DNA of 30,878 bases, taken from positions 1 to 30,878 of the forward strand of contig JAAMPI010000595.1 of assembly GCA_013054445.1 (NCBI GenBank). Direction: 5' to 3'. Under the pieces are notes generated by a model. It worked only from the letters and a program-made list of their open reading frames with translations. It ran no database searches and was not told the origin of the DNA. Source of the stretch: Cudoniella acicularis (taxonomy: Eukaryota > Ascomycota > Leotiomycetes > Helotiales > Helotiaceae). How positions within the stretch are numbered: position 1 is the first letter of the stretch; every line of letters begins with the position of its first letter. This document shows positions 1 to 11,251 of the stretch, in pieces. The position numbers and the translations under genes are program-made.

Positions 1-71
1 GCGAGGTTGAATGTTAGGAATAGGAAGAGGGCGAGGAGGGTGGTGAAGGAGAGGGAAGTTGGGAACTTCAT
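1..71 (-). CDS. N-terminus of a secreted protein (partial, runs off the window)
   Basis: An ATG at 71 on the minus strand opens a frame that stays open to the window edge (23 codons). The peptide starts MKFPTSLSFTTLLALF and continues as an uninterrupted Leu/Phe-rich hydrophobic stretch, the n-region and h-region of a classical signal peptide. The cleavage site and mature protein lie outside the window, so no family can be named. The gene is in tandem with the regulator gene that ends at 667. A frame this short could be chance, but the signal-peptide composition directly after the ATG is suggestive. Confidence 0.55.
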   Translation of the reverse strand, partial: MKFPTSLSFTTLLALFLFLTFNL

Positions 72-666
72 TTCGATTATTGTTTTTTTGAGTGTTGGGT
101 TTCAAGATGTATGGTGGGGTGGAGTTAATTAAGTTGGTGTTGAGGTGTAAAGCAGTGTCAGAATTGGCTTGCAAGTGATCAAAGACTCAAGACTTAAATT
201 GACGAAATTATTTTTGTGATAAAGAAAGAAGAGGACGAAGTAAAAGGAAGGGGAAGGGGAGACCTCCTTTTATGCTGAGAGGGACGGAACTACCGTCGTG
301 AATGTGTTGTTGGAGTCTGCATTCAATTATTTACTTTGAGGTATTGAGAGCAGGGGGTGGCTGGGAATTGGTATTCAATGTCTGTTGTTTGCGAAGGTTG
401 TGGATGGTGGGTTGAGGAGAACGGGAAGTGGGGACGGGAAGAGTTGAAGATAGATTCACTCTTGTGAAGAAGGGAAGGGCTTGAGGAGGATGGTGAGGTG
501 GAGGGAACGGGGAGAGACTCTGGGTTTAGGCATTAAAGGGGCGGAACTGAGAGTTTCATTAGTTACCGAGAGAGAGACTTAAGTGAGAACTTAGCCAGGA
601 AAATTGCAATCAAATCTTTTCAATTTTTAACGTACAGCCTAGATCATAACTTCATAAATTCACACA
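72..666. other. Intergenic region, no gene seen
   Basis: Purine-rich (G/A) stretch upstream of the minus-strand secreted-protein start and downstream of the stop of the TamA-like gene. No convincing reading frame, RNA or repeat was seen. It presumably holds the promoter of the 1-71 gene and the 3' UTR of the regulator gene. Confidence 0.5.
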
Positions 667-3046
667 TTAAAACCCCGCAAAATTATTCCCCCTCTCATCA
701 TACTCCTGCACAAACCTCCGTAACCCACCACCACCTACACTCCCCGTCCCCTGAAACCCCGGCAAACTCTCAAAATTATACAGCTGATCCAATCCCCAAT
801 CCTGAATATCCCCACTGTTAAAATTAACATTATCCGCGAAGTCAGTCCAAGCCGGTAGCGAGGAGCCATCTTGAGTGAAATGTTCAGGATCTTGATCATA
901 GACGCCTGCGGATTCGGTTGAGTAGCCTACACTTGGAGAAACTTCGTTGAGGCCAGATCCTGCTGTGTTGCTGTTGTTGAAATCCTGAAAATTGTTGGCG
1001 GAATAGGGATTCATATCCATTTCCATCATTGATTTTGAGACTTGGTCATCGTTGGGATTCAGATGCGCAGGTTCCAGTTTTGGCATATTTGGTGTTCCGG
1101 TCTTCGAACCGTTCTCTTTGACGAAAACCATACTCGCATCGAGCATGCCCACAGTGAATTTCATGAATTCGGCGGCTTTACTGCTCACTCTCAACGTCCA
1201 TCTGTACTCAGCCAATTGACTGCGGTAGAATTCGGCCTCTTCGGCGTTTTGAGAGTCGCCCAGAGGAGGGAACCGAATGTCCCGATGATGGCGAGGTTTA
1301 CCTTGGAGGCGAAGTACCAGAATGATTGTAGGTGGGCAGGTTCCAGTTTGGAGATTAGGTCGATGGCGGAGGTGAAGCGTTGTTTGGCTGCTGTTCGGGT
1401 GATGGAGAGGAGGGAAGGGTCGGTCTTCGTGTCGAAGCGGATGATGGCGCGGTGCAGGGTTACTTCCGCGGCGAAATAGGCTAGGTGGAGGGATCCTGGG
1501 ATTTCTGTTAGTAAGTATCTGAGAGGTGGGGCGGGGGCTATTACCTGTTGAGGAGAGCTTTCGCACTCGAGTGTCCCCAATTGCTAGACATGCTGGAAGT
1601 TTTGCGTACCACTCCTTCAAACGCAACTGGATTGGTTTTGCCTTCTCCAGCGTGACAAGCGTCGCGTTTTCCTGTTCATTCTCTAATGCAGCCGTGGCTT
1701 TCAGAGTGAAAAACGTGCTCAAGGTATCTGTGAGAATCTCCGTCAAAGAAATCATATTCAGAAAATTAAGTCTTCCCTTCTCAACCTCCGAACTCCCTTC
1801 CTCATCATCGTCATCCTCGGCCGTTTCAGGGAAATCTCTAGCTTCAACTGGCTTCACAGACCAGTCATCAGCGTGTATGAAAGGTGGTCGACCGTGGATT
1901 AACGCTCCCCATTTGTCTTGCATGTAAAGTGCCCATGCTAATCTTTTTCGGAGACTTCTTTCCCATTCGGGTATTTTCCAGCCGGAACAATCGAGATGAA
2001 GACCGAGATTCTGTGCTACGGCTACGAGTTGTCCTGTCAGAGCCCAGGAATCGCCGTCCGGCCGTTGAAGGAGCAGTAATCCAGCTTGAACTGTTGATAA
2101 CTTCGGCCTGTTCAAGACGTCGCTCATCATTTTCGGTGCCATTTTCTCGAGTTTGAGTACATCTGGTTTTGGGAGGTTGACAAGATCTGGGCTGTAAGAC
2201 CACCAATTCAAAGCTAAGATGTAAACTGCAGCTAGAACTGGTGGTGTAAATTCCCTGTATGTTCGATCGTATTTTTCTAGAAATACCTTTTTGTGCATGA
2301 TTGGGAAACTTGGATGGACGATTCTGAAATATAAATCGACGAGAGCTCTCCCATGCGGCCGAACAATACTCTCTACCAGATCCAGATTTGCCAGTTCATC
2401 ATCGACTTCTTCTTGGCTTTCGAATTTCATGATGAAATGATTTTGTTGGCTTACTCGCCGAAGTGTTCCTGGGGTGCTGACATATTCTCCTCGTCCGTTA
2501 AAGGGTGAGAGGTTGATCAGCCGGGTATCATATTCGGTTGTCTGACCAAGATATTGGCCATGCTGCCGATTTTGGAGACCAAGTGTTTGCTTCAGGAGTG
2601 ATGGGCCTAGAAGCGATGTGTAGTCGTTTATAGGGGGTTTGGCATTGATGTCTGCACGTGATCAGTGGTAGAAAATATGTAAATATGGTATCTGGTGGCC
2701 TTACTATTTCGCTCCGCTTCCGGGGATCTATTTATATAGTCAGAAAACTTGAAAATGCTAAATTGAGTCTTTTTAGTTGAACATACTGTGGTTTCGTAGC
2801 TCCTTCATTTTTCTCACCCTCTTCTATCCGCCGTCGTTTCCTCCTCTGTGGACTCTGTACAAATGTACACTGTTCTGCTCTCGATTGACACATGATACAT
2901 GTCTCGGCATCTTGAGGCATAATGCATCTACTTTTCCTCCTCCTACACGCGTCACATGGTCTATCCCTCCGCGTCCAGGCATTGGCTGGAGGTTTTGGCG
3001 CCGTGGGAGCATTTGGCTGAGCTTCTGGTGGCGGATTTGATGCCAT
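667..3046 (-). CDS. tamA: TamA/DAL81-like Zn2Cys6 nitrogen co-regulator (one apparent frameshift)
   Basis: Nuclear transcription factor; in Aspergillus nidulans TamA acts with the GATA factor AreA on nitrogen genes (family knowledge). Model: exons 3046-2818, 2651-1545 and 1495-667. Introns are 2652-2817 (GTGAGA donor) and 1496-1544 (GTAATA donor, TACTAAC branch site, CAG acceptor). The binuclear cluster cysteines are residues 31, 34, 41, 50, 53 and 60 (C-X2-C-X6-C-X8-C-X2-C-X6-C), followed by the basic tract RRKRRRIEE. Next come the family-typical GLQNRQHGQYLGQTTEY segment, the fungal middle homology region (YFRIVHPSFPIMHKKVF, ALYMQDKWGALIHGRP) and an Asn/Gly-rich acidic tail. After GTFGSLLW the frame shifts near 1258-1262; one extra base in the GGG run restores GDSQNAEEAEFYRSQ and gives about 721 aa, close to TamA length. 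Start: the only ATG before the cysteine cluster. The frameshift may be an assembly error or a real lesion. Confidence 0.85.
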
Positions 3047-3361
3047 TCTGGTAAGGAATCGTGCAATGGATCACATAGGGGCGTTTTGCGGAGGTTTCAC
3101 ACATTGAAAGGGCATATCGAGAGGAAAGAAGATTCATGGAAGTCTTCATAAAAAGAACATGTCATGAGAGATAAGGGGGAGATCACATGACTAGGTCCCC
3201 ACGCTATGCCCAACCTAGTCGTGGCGCCAAGAACGCCTCAACCACGCGACTCTGCTTTTTCCCCGTGTTTTCCGGATCCTCAGCTCCTCAATTATCACGC
3301 AACTCATCGCCGGCACTGTCATCTTCCCCTATCGCCTCAATTCGGTATCAACTTGGCATTT

Positions 3362-5186
3362 TCATCTTTTGATCGCTGCCTCTACGATCTTTGCTGCTGC
3401 CACCAGCTCTTCGTCGCGAAAATGTTTCCCAATCTAAAGCTGTTCAGCAGTGTTTTGGAGATGAGTTCACGAACTAACTCACCAATTGATATGCCAAAGG
3501 AGCCCCTTTGAACATCTCTGGGGCATACTTCTCTTGTTCTGCCTTGTCGATTTCATTCAAGGGATGGAAGTCTTGGTCAACTGGATCGAGGACCGGATCA
3601 ACTTCGAGGCCACTTGGGAAAACAACACCAGGTTGATCGAGAAGATTCCAGATACTAGTATATAACCAGTAGTGAGCAGTTCCATACTCAGCAGCAGCTC
3701 CAACATATGTCGGACAAAGGATGAAGTCCACGCCTCTCTCTTTCATCAAGGCTTGATATTTGTCGCGAAACTGGTCTCGCTCGACATTCAGTTCCCAATT
3801 TTCTCGGACATCCATCTGCTTGGCATAATTTAAGGCGAACTCGCTCAGCGGCATGATAGGTTCTCCTGAAGCTTCCAATGCTTCTCTGATGCAACCTCCG
3901 CCATCTGGAAATAGGAGTGCCTGGGTGATCTTCCCTCCTTGAGCATGCTCGAACGGCTCCCAATCCACCACTTTTCTTCCGGAGGCCTTCAACTTTTTCG
4001 CCGCGTGCTCCATCGCTCTGCGCATTGGAGGATGTGTTTGTGCATTTCCATCATTCCACATTATTCCAACCACAAATTGCTTCCCCGTTGTCACTTTTCT
4101 CCAGGGAATCGGGACCAAGCTTGTCTCTTCCTCCCACGGTTCTTGGTCCAAGACGGCTTTCTGAAAGAGGTCAATGTCCCTCAAAGAATTGCAAAAGGGG
4201 CCGAGTGTACATCGAATTCTGGACATGTCAGTTAAAAGTCCTCGGAAGAAGCAAAATAACTCACGATTCTTGTCCCTCGCCAGCAAGGGAGACGCCTTTC
4301 CAAGGATTTCGCAGCATCGTTGGTCGAAATCCATATGCTCCACAGAATGCTGCGGGTGCACGAATTGAGCCGCCAATATCACTTCCAATACCTATGGCTG
4401 CACATCTGAAGCCTAAAGATGCGCCTTCGCCACCTGAAGAGCCTCCCGGTGTCAGGTTGAGATTATGGGGATTTAGTGTGCGGCCATAAATGTTATTGTT
4501 GCAGTCGAGATGCTATGGCATCAATGTTAGGCCCAATTGATACTTGGGAAGTCAGCATACGCACCATGACGGTTTGTGGCTCGTTTGTTCGAACATGGAA
4601 CAGAGCGCCAGCATTCTTCAAAGCTCGAATCAACAGAGCATCTTCGGGAGCGATTCGGTCAATCCATGAGACGTATCCTGTATGGCAAATGCGGCCTTTG
4701 AAATGCACCATTTCCTTGACCGAGATTGGAACGCCATGCAATGGTCCAACGAGTTTTCCAGTCCGCTGGAAATACGCGTCGAGCTTCCTTGCTTCCTCAA
4801 GCGCTTCATCGATCATAAATTCCGTTGCAAAGTTTAGCTACGAAGAATTAGTGATATTAGCTAAGGTCGTCCGAATTGTGCTCCAAAAGTTCCAGGATTG
4901 GACTTACCAGTTGATGCCCAATTGTCGCTCTTTTTGCAAAAGCTATGAGCACTTGCTCTGCTGTCCACTCACCAGCCGCCATGCTTTCTACTAACCCAGT
5001 CGCATCCGTCTTGGTGATCGCAAGTTCCTTACCCGTTAGAATGCCCGAATCCTTCGCAACTGAAATGATATTCGATTGATCCTCCCTGGGCAATTTCTCC
5101 GCTGGGAGTAGCCATTCTTTCTTGATGGATTTAGCCAGTATATCTCTGGCGATCTGTGCCTTTGATTCCCAGCTTTCGATGGCCAT
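3362..5186 (-). CDS. AmdS-like amidase (amidase signature family)
   Basis: Predicted cytosolic serine amidohydrolase releasing ammonium from amides; resemblance to the acetamidase AmdS is throughout. Exons: 5186-4908, 4837-4565, 4512-4265, 4218-3483, 3433-3362. All four introns (46-70 bp) have GT/AG ends and join in frame to 535 aa, close to the 548 aa of A. nidulans AmdS. The catalytic triad is visible: Lys134 in GVPISVKEM, Ser209 (cis-Ser) in GGSSGGEGA and Ser233 (nucleophile) in GSDIGGSIRAPA; the 24-residue Ser-Ser spacing matches the family. Start: MAIESWESK, where family homology begins; the upstream in-frame ATG at 5282 lies in the promoter. The last exon, IGKHFRDEELVAAAKIVEAA, is short but matches the family C-terminus. 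No frame lesion. It sits in tandem upstream of the TamA-like gene and divergent from the permease. The substrate is not decided by sequence (acetamide, other amides or a heterocyclic product). Confidence 0.93.
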
Positions 5187-5745
5187 GTTGAGTAAAAATG
5201 GTAACAAGAGAAAGTTCAGAGAAGTTTCAAAAAGACAGGAGTCTGGAAGATATAAATTCGTGCCAGCAGAAAGCAACCCCACCTTGAACGAACACTTGCT
5301 CTCAACTTTCCTACTAAATCTATCAATTCACCTTGGGACGAAGTGCTATGGTCCCCGCCGTCGGCACAGCGCCGTAACATATGGCGTTCTGGGCGGCCGT
5401 GGTTTCTGTCCTCGGCCGCCGCGGCGAATGTGGGGCATTTTGTTGCCAAGCTTCGAGCTTTATCAACAACCAATGATCTTTCTTGTCCATTTCTATCATC
5501 GTTATCGAGTTTTAGCATCAAAGCTAAGTTTTTGGGATGAGCTTGATGTTGGCGGGGGCGCCCGCGGCCCGTTGTGTTAGGACAGACTTATCGCGACAAA
5601 CACATGCCAAATCTCCCTGACAGTAAGTCTGCTATTATGGGGTACTTAAGTGATAATTGTATAACTTCATAAAGAGTCTAACTCCTCATCATGTATCTAT
5701 CTTCACCAGCTTCATCTTGATTATTTTCAACTTTTTCTACCTATC
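5187..5745. promoter_or_regulatory. Divergent promoter with eight HGATAR (AreA-type) motifs
   Basis: This 559-bp interval separates the amidase start (minus) from the permease start (plus). HGATAR motifs, the core of AreA/NIT2-type GATA factors, occur at 5320-5325, 5460-5465, 5493-5498, 5502-5507, 5588-5593 (CGATAAG), 5697-5702 and 5741-5746 on the minus strand and at 5651-5656 on the plus strand. About 1.6 would be expected by chance for even base composition, somewhat more here because the sequence is AT-rich. A CGG-N7-CCG inverted triplet lies at 5362-5374, of the kind bound by Zn2Cys6 dimers, but this is weak alone. Nitrogen control of both genes is inferred. Confidence 0.6.
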
Positions 5746-7575
5746 ATGTTAGATCTTCAAGGCCGCGCCAGTGCATTAGCACAGTATGCCAAAGCGAGAA
5801 CCAAGAAAGAGGGTTGGGTGACCGAGAAGCATACTTCTCCATTTTCTGAAGCCGATATCTGGACAAATAAAGATAGTGATGTTACTCCACTCGAGCAACG
5901 AACATGGACGACATGGACTTTACTTGGTTTCTGGGTTAGCGACTCCTTGAGTGCGCAAGGTTGGGAAGGAGCAGCAAGTATCATTGCGGTTGGTCTGACA
6001 TGGTACGAGCTCCTTGAAAACACAACTCAAAATTCATCTAAATATTTTCAGGCGAGAAGCCGTTTACTGTCTCATCCTCGGATATGCTATCGACGCCATT
6101 CCGATGATTCTCAATGGAGTCATTGGTGCTGAATTGCATGTCTCATTCCCTGTTGTGGCTCGCGCGTCATTCGGATTCAACTTTTCGAAATTTGCAGTTG
6201 TCATTCGAATGATTACTGCGCTCTTTTGGCATGGTGCGTATCCCTAATTGCTCTAGAAGTACCATTCTAATACATCTTAGCTATTCAAACTTACACTGGC
6301 TCAACTGCCATGACCCAGGTTATCCGGGCAATTTGGCCATCATTCCTCGACATCCCAAACCACATCCCTGAATCAGTCGGCATCACAACCCAACAAATGA
6401 TTTCACACTTCCTTTTTTGGAGTCTTCAGTTCCCAATGCTGCTTATTCCTCCATATAAGCTCAAATGGTTCTTCGTCTTCAAATCCGTCGTCGTCATTGC
6501 ATGCGCATTAGGAATGGTCATCGCCCTCGCAGTTCAAGCCGGAGGAGCTGGAGATATTTGGGAACAAAAAGCGACCGTATCCGGCTCCACCAAAACATGG
6601 CTCATTCTCTCCTCCATGTCCAGTATAACCGGAGGCTGGTCGACAATGGGAACCAACATCCCCGATTTCACCCGCTACCTCAAAGAAACCAAGCCAGTCT
6701 ACTACCAAGGCCTTTTCATCCCACTCATCGGTTCTGCTCTTGGTATCTTAGGCATCGTCGGCACTTCCTGCAGCAAAGTCCTCTACGGCTCCTACATCTG
6801 GGATCCGCTCGAGATCGCCGCACAATGGGACAGCCCAGCTGGACGTGCAGGCGCCTTCTTCGTCGGTTTCTCCTGGATCATCGCACAAATCGGTACCAAC
6901 ATCTCCGCAAACGTTATTTCTTGCTCTAACGACATGACGAACTTATGGCCCAAATATATCAACATCAGACGAGGAACGATTCTCACAACTGTGATTGCAG
7001 GTTGGGTCATGGTTCCATGGAAGATTATTCATTCAGCTAGCAGTTTACTGACATTCATGGGTGCTTTGGCGATTTTCCTTGCGCCGATTGCGGCGATTAT
7101 GGCTGCTGATTATTGGGTTGTGAGGCGAGGAGTAGTGGATGTGCCGGCGCTGTATCAGAGTCATGGGCGGTATAGGTATGAAGCTGGTTTTAATTGGAGA
7201 GCCGCGGCTGCGATGATGGTTTCTCTTGCTCCAAACCTACCTGGTTCGCTTTACCCCTTTGCCCTTCTCCCTCTTATTTAACTCTAATATTCAACAGGCA
7301 TGGCACACGCCGTTAACCCCAACATCAAAATCGGTGATCTCTCCCACGTTTACGATATAAATTACCTGTACGGCTTCTTCGTCGCGTTCTTCGTTTACTC
7401 GGCGTTGAACTGGCTTTGCCCCGATCCAGCGACGATGGTTGAGAAGATGATTCCTGGGGAGGTAGAATATTATGTTGGTGAGGAGGCTTCGAGTGGTGCT
7501 AGTGGGGATATCGAGAAGAATTTTGGGGTTGATGTTGAGGAGAAGATGAGGAGTCTTACGGGTGGTGGTTTGTAA
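5746..7575 (+). CDS. NCS1 family permease, Fur-type (uracil/allantoin-like)
   Basis: Plasma-membrane symporter of the nucleobase-cation-symport-1 family, Fur branch (Fur4/Dal4/Fui1 in yeast; FurA/D/E in Aspergillus). Exons: 5746-6002, 6052-6233, 6281-7243, 7298-7575, with introns of 47-54 bp and canonical ends; the product is 559 aa, the usual family size. Family motifs: the TM1 region SDSLSAQGWEGAAS, then ALFWHAIQTYTGSTAMTQ across intron 2, TGGWSTMGTNIPDFTRYLK, the TM8 region NISANVISCSNDMTNLWP and FLAPIAAIMAADYWVVRRG. About 12 hydrophobic segments lie between hydrophilic ends. No frame lesion. Transcribed away from the amidase with a shared GATA-rich promoter, which favours a nitrogen-compound substrate. 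The Fur branch also carries uridine, thiamine and nicotinamide riboside, so the exact substrate is open. Confidence 0.93.
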
Positions 7576-9252
7576 AGCTTTTGCTATGTGGAGTTTGGGG
7601 TTCGAGGTACTGAGCAGGAGTTTGGAGGTTTAGTTTCTTTAAATGGGGAATTCTTTCCTATAAAATTCAACACGGAAAGCATTCTTTCACAGCGCGAAAA
7701 AGCCCATACACCCTCAAGTGAGGAAATTTTCTCCTTTCTTTTCCTCTTAATTTGAATCACATACCATTCCGATTTCATGCGCTAATGATTATTTCTCTTT
7801 CCGTCGATTCCACTCAGCGCGGCACTTCCCCGCACCCCCAACATAAGCCAATGGGACGGCTGCCTAGTCCGCAAACTAAAGTCTTCTTCTAATCTTCCAT
7901 TTTCCATTCTCAAAGCAATAATCTGGGGAATCGAGAGACATTATGCCTGAAACAGGAAGTTTTGACGACTTAAAAGGGAGTTAAATATAAGCTTGACACA
8001 TCGTCCGAACGCCGAATTTTGCGGGATTGGAGACGAAACCCCGTGTGAACTCCGTGTTTTGCGGGATTGCGGGGTACTGGTACGGTTGCATTCGGCTTAC
8101 CGTCCCACGAGCCACTCGTCCTCCTATATCCCCTGAATCGCAAGAGCAGGGGAAGCCGCACGTCCTAGTAGAGCAATCAACGTTATACGAGCCTCGTTGG
8201 TATGCGGCACATGAGCCAAACTGATATATAAGCATTACTAAGGTGCAGAGCCTGATGCGAAAACTGATTCGTCGAAGTTTTGTAGCGATTTTATAGGACG
8301 GCTCGGTATAGTGCATGATTTTGATTTGAAATTCTAAATCCCGTGTCGACTGTAGAGAAATATCGCCTCCAAAAACATATCCAATTCGGCAACTTCAACC
8401 ACAATCGTACGACCCCAAAAAAATAAATACGAACGTTCCAGGTATCCCGGGTTCTTTAGTTCTAGCTTGATCACATCAAACCTTTTCAAGAAGGTGAGTT
8501 TTGTCTCGGCACTCGTCAGAAATTCTCTTCACATCTTGGCATCTCTTGGCTATTTCCTTACATAACACTCCAACTGCCGGAATTTCTCCTCCTATTGGCA
8601 CGTTTTCGAGGTGGTTTAGTGGTCGTTGTGTCAAGGTTTTGGGCTGACTGCAGATCATCGCCACACCCGCCCCTAGCGATTACATCTCAACACCCCCTCG
8701 TCCCTGCTGCGGATTTTCTCGAACTCCTCAAAATTGCCCGGCATAATGCCTATCTCTCGCAAAAAGAAGACCATCAGTCGAAGAACGAAGCTTAAAACCA
8801 ACTGAAATGGGGAGTGAGGAGGGTTTGCGGTGCGGAAAGCCCTAGCCCTTCCCAAATGGGGAATTAGCGACGTCTGAACAACCTTGGGATCGACGTCACT
8901 GACCACTCACACGCGTGATATCGGAATTCCAAGATGCAAGTTCAAATGGCCATCCCCATGTTCCCGGAGCCTTGAGTTCTGCCCCTGCGGCACGGCGAGT
9001 AGTTTCAAACCTCTTAGATCGACCACTCAGGTACTCTGAATTTATCTCGCATCCTAGCTAGGCAGGTTGGTATCACATCGGGTAGCCTCAATCGCGGAAG
9101 TAACGTTTCCAACCAGTACACTGGAGCCTCCGCCTATACTTGGTAGCCTCGGCTTCCCCGATCCGATCAACATATAAAATTCTGGTAGTCCCTTAAAGTT
9201 TTGATTTCACCCTGTTTACGCCTTGCCTTGAACATCAAGAAATCCCGCCAAG
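7576..9252. other. Long intergenic region, no supported gene
   Basis: 1.7 kb between the permease stop and the peptide-transporter start, both on the plus strand. It contains a 23-bp direct repeat (8007-8029 and 8047-8069, 20 of 23 identical, 40-bp period) and two HGATAR motifs (8750-8755, 9042-9047). A small minus-strand frame with several cysteines (7981-8316) was judged unsupported. The 3' part should hold the promoter and 5' UTR of the transporter gene. Confidence 0.5.
8007..8069. repeat. Two-copy direct repeat, 40-bp period
   Basis: Copies at 8007-8029 and 8047-8069 share GAAC-N-CCG-NN followed by TTTTGCGGGATTG, 20 of 23 positions identical. They lie in non-coding sequence. Function unknown; either an old local duplication or a paired protein-binding site. 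Confidence 0.6.
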
Positions 9253-11251
9253 ATGCCTGAACATGAGATGCAAGCAGCGGAGGTGCATGAGCTCGTCGTA
9301 GAGCAGGAGGTCGCGGAAAAGAAAGGAGGTTCAATTGATCCTGACAAGGTCAATTTAGATTTGGACTTTGCTTCGCCAACAGGTCACGAGAAGGTTTCTC
9401 CGAATAATACCAGGGACGATTCCGAGACTGCTTATTCAGAAACTCCTGATGGCGAAGAACCAAATGATTTCGAAAAGCAATTTTTAAGAAGAGGTATGCA
9501 CTTTTGTGAAAAGTACCCCGCACCGAAACTAACTGTAACATAGTTGGGGAGAATCTCCCAGTTTCCGCATGGCTTATTGCGATTGTCGAACTCTGTGAGC
9601 GCTTCACGTACTATGGCTGCCAAGGTCTTTTCCAGAATTATGTTCAAAAGCCTCTTGATGGGAGTCTCGGTCGTGGTGCTTTGGGACAAGGACATCGAAC
9701 TGCGACTGCGCTGACTACTTTCTTCTCGCTTTGGTGTTACGGTATGTCAACTCTTCCATGAAGTTGAATTATGCTGATCAATTTCAGTAACACCAATCTT
9801 CGGTGCCATCGTTGCCGATCAATATCTCGGGAAATACTGGACCATTGTCTCTTTCGGCGCCGTCTACCTCGTCGGTCTCCTTATCCTCTGGGTCACAGCC
9901 CTTCCCACATCTCTCGAAAATGGTGCTGGGCTGGGTGGCTTCATCGCAGCAATTCTCATCATCGGGATCGGAACAGGAGGTATCAAATCGAACGTCTCAC
10001 CTCTGATTGCCGACCAATACACCAGAAAGAGAATGGCAGTCAAGACTCTCAAAACCGGCGAACGGATCATTCTCGACCCCGCCGTCACAATTCAAAGAAT
10101 CTACATGGTCTTCTATGTCTGCATCAACATCGGTGCACTTTCTCTTCTTGCAACACCTTATATGGAGCGCGATGTGGGATTTTGGTCTGCGTACCTAATG
10201 TGCTTTTGTATGTTCTTCATCGGCATGGCTGTTGTTTTACTGGGGAAGAAATACTATATTGTCCGCCCGCCAAAGGGATCCATCATCACCAATGCCTTCA
10301 AGGCCATTGGGATTATGATCAAGCATCGCAATATGAACGCACCCAAGCCTTCCTATCAAGAAGAATTTGGACGTCCAGGACAAAACCTCTCTTGGGATGA
10401 CCTTTTCATCGATGAGCTCAAACGCGCCCTTGTGGCTTGCCGCGTGTTCGTCTTTTACCCAATCTACTGGTTCGTTTCCCTCTTTTCTCTCCCCTTTTCC
10501 CAAGCTCAAACTAACAGAAAATCACAGGGTTGTTTACTCCCAGTTCTCTGGCAACTTCGTCTCACAAGCCGAGCAAATGCGCGGCCACGGCATTCCCAAC
10601 GACCTAATGCAAAACTTTGACCCCATCGCCATTCTCTTCTTCGCCCCCATCCTCGACCGCCTCGTATACCCCTTCTTCCAAAAACACCACATAAAATTCC
10701 GGCCCATCGCCCGAATCTCCTTCGGCTTCATCGTCGCCTCCCTCTCCATGTGCTATGCCGCTATTCTGCAACACTTCATCTACAAGTCCGGTCCTTGCTA
10801 CGCCCAGCCATTATGTGATCTAAGCGTCGTAGATGGCACCAATATCGGCAACAACATCCACATCGCGATCCAAACCCCCGCATACATGCTCATCGGCATT
10901 TCCGAAATCTTCGCTTCCGTCACCGGCCTCGAATACGCATACATGAAAGCACCACCTAACATGAAATCCTTTGTGCAAGCCATGTACCTCCTCACCAACG
11001 CATTTGGGTACGCCATTGGTGAAGCGTTCACGCCTTTAGTTGGTGATCCGCAGATTTTGTGGCTGTTTGTGGGGTTGTGCTGTGGGAGTTTTGCCGTAGG
11101 GGTTATTTTTTGGATTTTGTTTCATCATTTGGATACCAAGGAGGATGAGATGAATATGTTGGATGCGAAGCATGAGGATTCGGAGAATAAGGAGGCGTTG
11201 GCGGCGACGGGGCTTGATGTTGAGGGGGAGGCGAGACAGAGGAAGTCTTGA
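9253..11251 (+). CDS. ptr2: PTR2/POT family proton-coupled peptide transporter
   Basis: Plasma-membrane importer of di- and tripeptides driven by the proton gradient (POT/PTR family). Exons: 9253-9493, 9544-9741, 9788-10469, 10528-11251. The introns of 50, 46 and 58 bp have GT/AG ends and the join is fully in frame, giving 614 aa, typical for fungal PTR2. Visible family signatures: the TM1 ExxERFxYYG motif (ELCERFTYYG, Glu96-Arg100), the first PTR2 signature FGAIVADQYLGKYWTI and the second FYVCINIGALSLLATP. An acidic N-terminal tail of about 80 residues precedes TM1, and a hydrophilic loop (about residues 275-320) splits the two halves. Start: first ATG of the open frame, preceded by CCAAG. 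Same strand as the NCS1 permease but 1.7 kb away, so probably separately transcribed. No frame lesion. Confidence 0.95.

Noticed and set aside
1200..1580. Using an intron to explain the frame change in the TamA-like gene near 1260
   Set aside because: The only nearby GT (in the codons for KVNLAII) would remove GTFGSLLW, a stretch that matches the family, and no suitable AG follows; a one-base indel is simpler.
5362..5374. CGG-N7-CCG as a specific pathway-regulator site
   Set aside because: Spacing does not match the TCGG-N6-CCGA site known for UaY, and one GC-rich inverted triplet in this promoter can arise by chance.
7981..8316. Minus-strand 111-codon frame with several cysteines
   Set aside because: No clean signal peptide at its ATG, no splice logic, and it overlaps the non-coding direct repeat out of phase.
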